From contig JAAYIQ010000002.1 in the NCBI GenBank assembly GCA_012523365.1, positions 1 through 64,000 of the forward strand: a stretch of DNA of 64,000 nucleotides, in the 5' to 3' direction. Position numbers and translations under genes: made by a program. Of the stretch, positions 59,152 to 64,000 are shown one piece after another; the stretch's first letter is position 1; each line of letters opens with the position of its first letter. Source of the stretch: Clostridiaceae bacterium (GTDB lineage Bacteria > Bacillota > Clostridia > Saccharofermentanales > Saccharofermentanaceae). The notes under the pieces were generated by a model that did no database searches, had not been told where the DNA came from, and saw nothing but the letters and a program-made list of their open reading frames with translations.

Positions 59152-59211
59152 TTCTTCGATATTCCTCCTGTATCGGCGAATGTATTGTGTTGACGGTATT
59201 TGACGGATCAG

Positions 59212-59250
59212 AAAAGAGACCGAATCGCAAAGGGATTCGGTCTCTTTTTA
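59212..59250 (+). terminator. Intrinsic terminator
   Basis: AAAAGAGACCGAATC...GATTCGGTCTCTTTT hairpin followed by T tract. Confidence 0.85.
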
Positions 59251-59392
59251 TATTTTCGGGACTTTTTTTGACCGCTTAGGTCCGGAATCTCATAATAATC
59301 AAACCCGGTTACCGGATGTGTCGGAAGGCATCGACATTGCCCTTTTGCCAATGAATGATACAATTAGGCTTATAATTGATCCGGAGGTCCAT

Positions 59393-60604
59393 ATGAGCAT
59401 TAAAACGATCCACAACGACATTTTCTGCATCGATATCCAACACCCCGAGAGGGAAATGTTTGACTGCCTGATGCCGACCGAGCATGGGACAACCTATAAT
59501 TCGTTTCTTGTAAGGGGGAGTGAGAAGACCGCCCTGATCGATACTGCGGATCCGGAGTTCACCGGTCGCTTCATGGAAATCCTGGAGGAGTCCGAGATTG
59601 ATGCGCCCGACTATGTCGTGATTTTGCATACCGAGCAGGACCATTCGGGGTCGCTCCCGGCGATTCTCAATCGATATCCGAATGTTCGGCTTGCCGCGAC
59701 TCTCGAGGTCGTCAAGCTCGTTTCGACTCATTTAAGGATTCCCAAGGAGCGCTTCGAGATATTCGGTGAAGGAGAGGAATTGGATTTGGGCGGGCACAGT
59801 CTCCGTTTCATGAAGATTCCTTTCGCGCATTGGCCGGACAATACGATGCTTTTCGATCAGTCGTCGGGAGTCTTGTTTTCCAGCGATCTATTCGGCTCAC
59901 ACTATTCGTCGGACCGGATTTTCGCGACCGACAGCCATGATATCAAGGGGGCGGCTCGTGCTTACTTCGCAGAAATCATGATGCCATTTTCGACGCAGGT
60001 CCGGAAATATACCGAACGTGTCGCCGGGCTTGCGCCTACGATGATCGCTTCGGCGCACGGGCCGATCTGGAATGACCCGTCGATCATTTTGGAAAAATAT
60101 TTGAAGTGGACTTCCGACAAGGTGGACAAGACCGTCGTGATTCCTTATGTCAGCATGCACGGCAGTTGCGGGATCATCGCCGAACGACTCTGCATGAGGC
60201 TTGCGCGGCACGATATCTCCGTTCTTACGCGTGATCTCGGGGCTCGACCGGAGAGTTTGTCGATCGAAACCGGACATGTCATGTATGATTTGGTGACAGC
60301 CGCCGCGTTGATTTTTGTATCGCCGACCGTGTTGGGCGGTCCGCACCCCGCCGTCGCGTATTGCGCAATGCTGACGAATGCCCTCAGACCTCAAACCGCG
60401 CTCATCGGGCTGTTGGGCTCGTATGGGTGGGGAACGAGAATCGCGGAGACGATGGATGGTCTGACATCCGGTTTTAACAAAGCCGAGCGGATCGATCCCC
60501 TGCTGTTTGAAGGTTTGCCAAGAGCGGAAGACCTGGAGATGATCGATCAATACGCCGACACTCTTGCAGGGAAAATCATGGGCTTGGGTGAACGATTATT
60601 GTAA
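59393..60604 (+). CDS. FprA-family A-type flavoprotein (flavodiiron protein)
   Basis: YNSFLVRGSEKTALIDT; HTEQDHSGSLP (HxExDH diiron motif); C-terminal flavodoxin VVIPYVSMHGSCGIIAERL. Confidence 0.95.
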   Translation: MSIKTIHNDIFCIDIQHPEREMFDCLMPTEHGTTYNSFLVRGSEKTALIDTADPEFTGRFMEILEESEIDAPDYVVILHTEQDHSGSLPAILNRYPNVRLAATLEVVKLVSTHLRIPKERFEIFGEGEELDLGGHSLRFMKIPFAHWPDNTMLFDQSSGVLFSSDLFGSHYSSDRIFATDSHDIKGAARAYFAEIMMPFSTQVRKYTERVAGLAPTMIASAHGPIWNDPSIILEKYLKWTSDKVDKTVVIPYVSMHGSCGIIAERLCMRLARHDISVLTRDLGARPESLSIETGHVMYDLVTAAALIFVSPTVLGGPHPAVAYCAMLTNALRPQTALIGLLGSYGWGTRIAETMDGLTSGFNKAERIDPLLFEGLPRAEDLEMIDQYADTLAGKIMGLGERLL

Positions 60605-61150
60605 ATCCGAGGAGAGAGAACGAATAAGCCTCTCGTAGATGTCGGCGGTGGATTCTTTCCATCGCCGACACATATCTTTTGCGGAGTCTTCGCTTGGAGC
60701 AAAAAGCTCGATCTCTGCGGTTTTCCGGATGCCGTCTGACAAGATCAGACGCACCAGAAATGCTCCGTTCGCGTCCGGGGCGTAGTCGGCGGTCACATAA
60801 TTGCGTTTCCGGATGTCGGCGCGGGCGTTCTCTGTCTCGGCGGAAAGGTAGGATCGAATACCTGACGGTACTTTCGATAAAAGAAAGGAGAGAACCTGCT
60901 CCCCCTCGGGAGTTATATCCATACGCTCAATCGGTCTTCCGTCCGCATCCTTAACGGTCTCGCCCTTGCGGATCGAGCGCTGAATCAGACGGTCGCGGGC
61001 AAGCCCTTCGACGGCTTCGATATAAGCGAAATAATCCATGTAAAGGGAGGCGACGGCTCGATCCGTCAGCTCTCCGGAAGGAATGCCCGGGCATTCCTTC
61101 ACAATATACAAAATAATCAACTTGGCGTTTGTTCGTTCCGGGTTCGTCAC
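60596..61150 (-). CDS. DUF4364 family protein
   Basis: [46 protein letters not shown]...[24 protein letters not shown]. Confidence 0.85.
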   Translation of the reverse strand: MTNPERTNAKLIILYIVKECPGIPSGELTDRAVASLYMDYFAYIEAVEGLARDRLIQRSIRKGETVKDADGRPIERMDITPEGEQVLSFLLSKVPSGIRSYLSAETENARADIRKRNYVTADYAPDANGAFLVRLILSDGIRKTAEIELFAPSEDSAKDMCRRWKESTADIYERLIRSLSSDLQ

Positions 61151-61319
61151 AATAATCTCTCCCCGCTTTTTTTATCTGTTGTCTATTATATCCGATTTTT
61201 ACCGTAAAACCGTCACAGAATTCATTGTCTTTTGGGGCATCGCATTCTATTCACAGAGTGTGTCCGTAAATGCTATACTTACTGGAGCGATGACTCTAAT
61301 AAACCTACGGGAGAAGAAT

Positions 61320-62672
61320 ATGATCAGACTGAATACGACAAATCTCATGACGTTTATCGATGCGGAAGAAATTGAGCATATGGCCCCTCAAATCGAGGTG
61401 GCGCATCATATGCTCCACAAGAAAAACGGTCCCGGAAACGATTTTCTCGGTTGGCTGGACCTGCCGGTTGAATATGATAAAGAAGAATTTCGAAGAATAC
61501 GTACCGCCGCGGCGAAGATCCGGAAAGAATCGGATATCCTTTTGGTCATCGGCATCGGCGGATCCTATCTTGGTGCCCGCGCGGCGATTGAACTCCTGGG
61601 GCATTCTTTTTCGAACGCGACTGATAAGAAGACCCGCAAGGCGCCGATGGTGCTTTTCTGCGGAAATTCGATCAGCGCGACATATTTTTCGGACCTGATG
61701 GATCTGCTTGAGGGGAAAAGAGTTTCGGTGAATATTATTTCCAAATCCGGAACCACCACCGAGCCGGCGATCGCGTTTCGGGTCATTCGTGCATACATGG
61801 AAAAGCGATACGGAAGACAGGAAGCCAGAAATCGAATCTACGCGACCACGGATCGCAGTAAGGGTGCGCTTAAGGGCCTTTCCGATCAGGAAGGATATGA
61901 AAGTTTTGTTGTTCCCGACGATATCGGCGGACGATATTCGGTTCTCACAGCGGTCGGACTTCTGCCGATCGCTGTTGCCGGCATTGATATCCGCGAGATC
62001 ATGCGCGGTGCCAAAGATGCGGCGAAGGCTTATCGTAAGGCAACACTTGCGGACAATGACTGTTATCTGTATGCGGCGGCTCGCAATTGCCTTCTGCGGC
62101 GTGGTTACACAACCGAAGTCATGGTCAATTACGAGCCGGGTTACCACTTCATGACCGAGTGGTGGAAGCAGTTGTACGGTGAGTCCGAGGGGAAGAACGG
62201 AAGAGGCATATTTCCTGCCGGTGTTGACAATACTACCGACCTTCATTCGATGGGACAGTACATTCAGGACGGCAGACGAATGCTTTTCGAGACGGTCGTA
62301 AATTTCGTGAACCCTCGCCGCTCTTTCGGGATCCCGGAGGATCCCGAGAATCTGGACGGACTGAATTTTCTTTCCGGAATGGATATGAACGAAGTTAATT
62401 TCAAGGCGCTTCAGGGAACCGTACTGGCACATATCGACGGCGGGGTTCCGAACATGGTGCTTTCCGTTTCGGACATGAACGCGTATTGCTTGGGCGAGCT
62501 TGTGTATTTTTTCGAAAAGGCCTGCGCGATATCGGGATACCTTTTGTCCGTTAATCCCTTCAATCAACCCGGTGTTGAGGCATATAAGAAGAATATGTTC
62601 GCGCTTTTGGGTAAGCCGGGCTTTGAAAAGGAAAGGGCGGAGCTTGAGGCCCGCCTGACCGGGAAAGGGTAG
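61320..62672 (+). CDS. pgi: Glucose-6-phosphate isomerase
   Basis: [57 protein letters not shown]. Confidence 0.97.
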   Translation: MIRLNTTNLMTFIDAEEIEHMAPQIEVAHHMLHKKNGPGNDFLGWLDLPVEYDKEEFRRIRTAAAKIRKESDILLVIGIGGSYLGARAAIELLGHSFSNATDKKTRKAPMVLFCGNSISATYFSDLMDLLEGKRVSVNIISKSGTTTEPAIAFRVIRAYMEKRYGRQEARNRIYATTDRSKGALKGLSDQEGYESFVVPDDIGGRYSVLTAVGLLPIAVAGIDIREIMRGAKDAAKAYRKATLADNDCYLYAAARNCLLRRGYTTEVMVNYEPGYHFMTEWWKQLYGESEGKNGRGIFPAGVDNTTDLHSMGQYIQDGRRMLFETVVNFVNPRRSFGIPEDPENLDGLNFLSGMDMNEVNFKALQGTVLAHIDGGVPNMVLSVSDMNAYCLGELVYFFEKACAISGYLLSVNPFNQPGVEAYKKNMFALLGKPGFEKERAELEARLTGKG

Positions 62673-62682
62673 AAGCATTTTC

Positions 62683-63375
62683 ATGACACGTGTAAAACTG
62701 TGCGGATTAAGAAGACCGCAGGATGCGGACATCATGAATGCCTGTCATCCGGATTATGTCGGTTTCGTTTTCGCGTCTTCCCGCAGGCAGGTCAGCGCTG
62801 CGGAAGCCAAGGAAATCGCCGGCCGTTTAGATCCGGATATCCGGAGAGTCGGCGTGTTTGCCGGCAACCCGCCGGATGAGGTCGCGCGAGTCGCCGCAGA
62901 GGTCGGGCTTTTTGCCGTCCAACTGCACTTCGATACGACACCGGAGTATTTTTCAGGCCTTAAAGTCGAGCTTCGCGCGAGAGCCGGTGAGGGGATCGAA
63001 ATATGGCAGCGGATCGCCGTGCCGGACACGGCCGGGAGTGCGGCGGATATCCTGACCCGAACGGTCGGCTACCCGCCGCTTTCTTCCTTTGATGCCTTGC
63101 TTTTCGATGTGGTTGTGAGCGGGAAAGACGGCGGATCGGGCGTTCCGTTCCCGTGGAAGATCGGGAAAGCCGCTTTGGAAGCGTTGCGCCCGTTGCGGCA
63201 GAGAATCATTGTTGCGGGCGGAATCAACGCCCGGAACGTCCGCGAGGCGATTCAAGTTTTCTCGCCCTATGCCGTAGACGCATCGGGCTCTCTTGAAACC
63301 GACGGATACAAAGACCGCGATAAGGTCGAGGAGTTCATCCGCGCCGTACGCGAGAGGAGAGACGGAAATGAATAA
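62683..63375 (+). CDS. trpF: Phosphoribosylanthranilate isomerase
   Basis: VKLCGLRRPQDADIMNACHPDYVGFVFASSRRQVS; LFAVQLHFD; IIVAGGINARNVREAI; DASGSLETDGYKD. Confidence 0.93.
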   Translation: MTRVKLCGLRRPQDADIMNACHPDYVGFVFASSRRQVSAAEAKEIAGRLDPDIRRVGVFAGNPPDEVARVAAEVGLFAVQLHFDTTPEYFSGLKVELRARAGEGIEIWQRIAVPDTAGSAADILTRTVGYPPLSSFDALLFDVVVSGKDGGSGVPFPWKIGKAALEALRPLRQRIIVAGGINARNVREAIQVFSPYAVDASGSLETDGYKDRDKVEEFIRAVRERRDGNE

Positions 63376-64000
63376 AATGCATACCAACCGAATCGAACGC
63401 GCCGATCTTCTTCGCGTCGAGAATCCCGCACGATATGTCGGCGGGGAGAGAGGTGCGGTTGTTAAGTCGGAAGTGCTGTCTCAGATTCAGGAGGCGGGAC
63501 GCACCGATTATGTGCGTTTCGCGTACTGTTTTCCGGATATTTATGAGATCGGAATGAGCAATCTGGCTTTGGTCATTCTCTATCATCTGCTGAATGAGAT
63601 TCCTTACGTCTATTGTGAACGAGCGTTCTCGCCGTGGAAGGATATGGACGCGATTATGCGGGATCGAAATATTCCGTTGAGCTCACTGGAGACCCGGACA
63701 CCTCTTTCGGAATTTGATGTCGTCGGGTTCTCCCTTCAGTACGAAATGTGCTATACCAACGTATTACAGATGCTGGATCTTTCGGGAATCCCGTTTTTTT
63801 CGAGCGACCGGAAAGAAGACGACCCGATTGTCATTGCGGGCGGTCCCGTTGTCTACAATGCCGAACCGGTCGCTGATTTTTTTGACATGATCGTGATCGG
63901 CGAGGCGGAAGATGTGCTTGCCGAAATGATGGAGTTGATTCGGGATTATAAGCGATCGAGAAATACCGTAACCCCGATGTCCCGCCGCGAACTTCTTTTG
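63368..64000 (+). CDS. B12-binding-domain radical SAM protein (TIGR03960-like), truncated by window edge
   Basis: NPARYVGGERGAVVK...YVRFAYCFPDIYEIGMSNLALVILYHLLNEIPYVYCERAFSPWKDMDAIMR...DPIVIAGGPVVYNAEPVADFFDMIVIGEAED. Confidence 0.88.
   Translation, partial: MNKMHTNRIERADLLRVENPARYVGGERGAVVKSEVLSQIQEAGRTDYVRFAYCFPDIYEIGMSNLALVILYHLLNEIPYVYCERAFSPWKDMDAIMRDRNIPLSSLETRTPLSEFDVVGFSLQYEMCYTNVLQMLDLSGIPFFSSDRKEDDPIVIAGGPVVYNAEPVADFFDMIVIGEAEDVLAEMMELIRDYKRSRNTVTPMSRRELLL

Noticed and set aside
61305-62735. 476-aa minus-strand ORF opposite pgi
   Set aside because: Antisense shadow of a highly conserved gene; no family resemblance

Overview
The window is a ~64 kb chromosomal segment of a mid-GC anaerobic Firmicute (Clostridia-like). 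It is mostly housekeeping genes, with no IS element, prophage, CRISPR array or rRNA that I can support. Recognisable blocks are: two ABC-transporter groups, one led by a YtrA-like GntR regulator (1-5073); a nucleotide-kinase-like protein translationally coupled to an HPRT paralog (5263-6746); surface and envelope genes (8-23 kb: MscS, lipoproteins, serine hydrolase, clostripain-like peptidase, NlpC/P60, VOC protein with P/E-rich tail, Thr-rich anchored protein); tRNA-Thr; GH13 amylase; leuS; mreB; an ABC/FtsX exporter; rho-rpmE-DUF1385-prmC-DUF951-DUF1836-prfA-tsaC; rpsF-ssb-rpsR-rplI-dnaB-tilS-hpt-ftsH; murC; spoVG; rplU-prp-rpmA-obgE; rubredoxin plus flavodiiron protein; pgi; trpF; and a truncated B12-binding radical SAM gene at the right edge. 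The best candidate for something undescribed is a ~500-nt apparent noncoding RNA on the minus strand (about 7352 to 6850). It has consensus -35/-10 hexamers (TTGACA-N16-TATAAT), several clear internal helices, a duplicated 14-nt motif and a strong intrinsic terminator, but no credible ORF. It lies directly downstream of, and convergent with, the kinase-like/PD-(D/E)XK-like fusion and the HPRT paralog, whose catalytic and purine-recognition residues appear substituted. Other points of interest are a TsaC-YwlE-like phosphatase fusion, a DUF1385 protein split at a tandem-repeat linker, a 50-bp direct repeat between divergent genes, and several candidate RNA leaders. All calls come from reading the sequence and ORF track; no database search was run.
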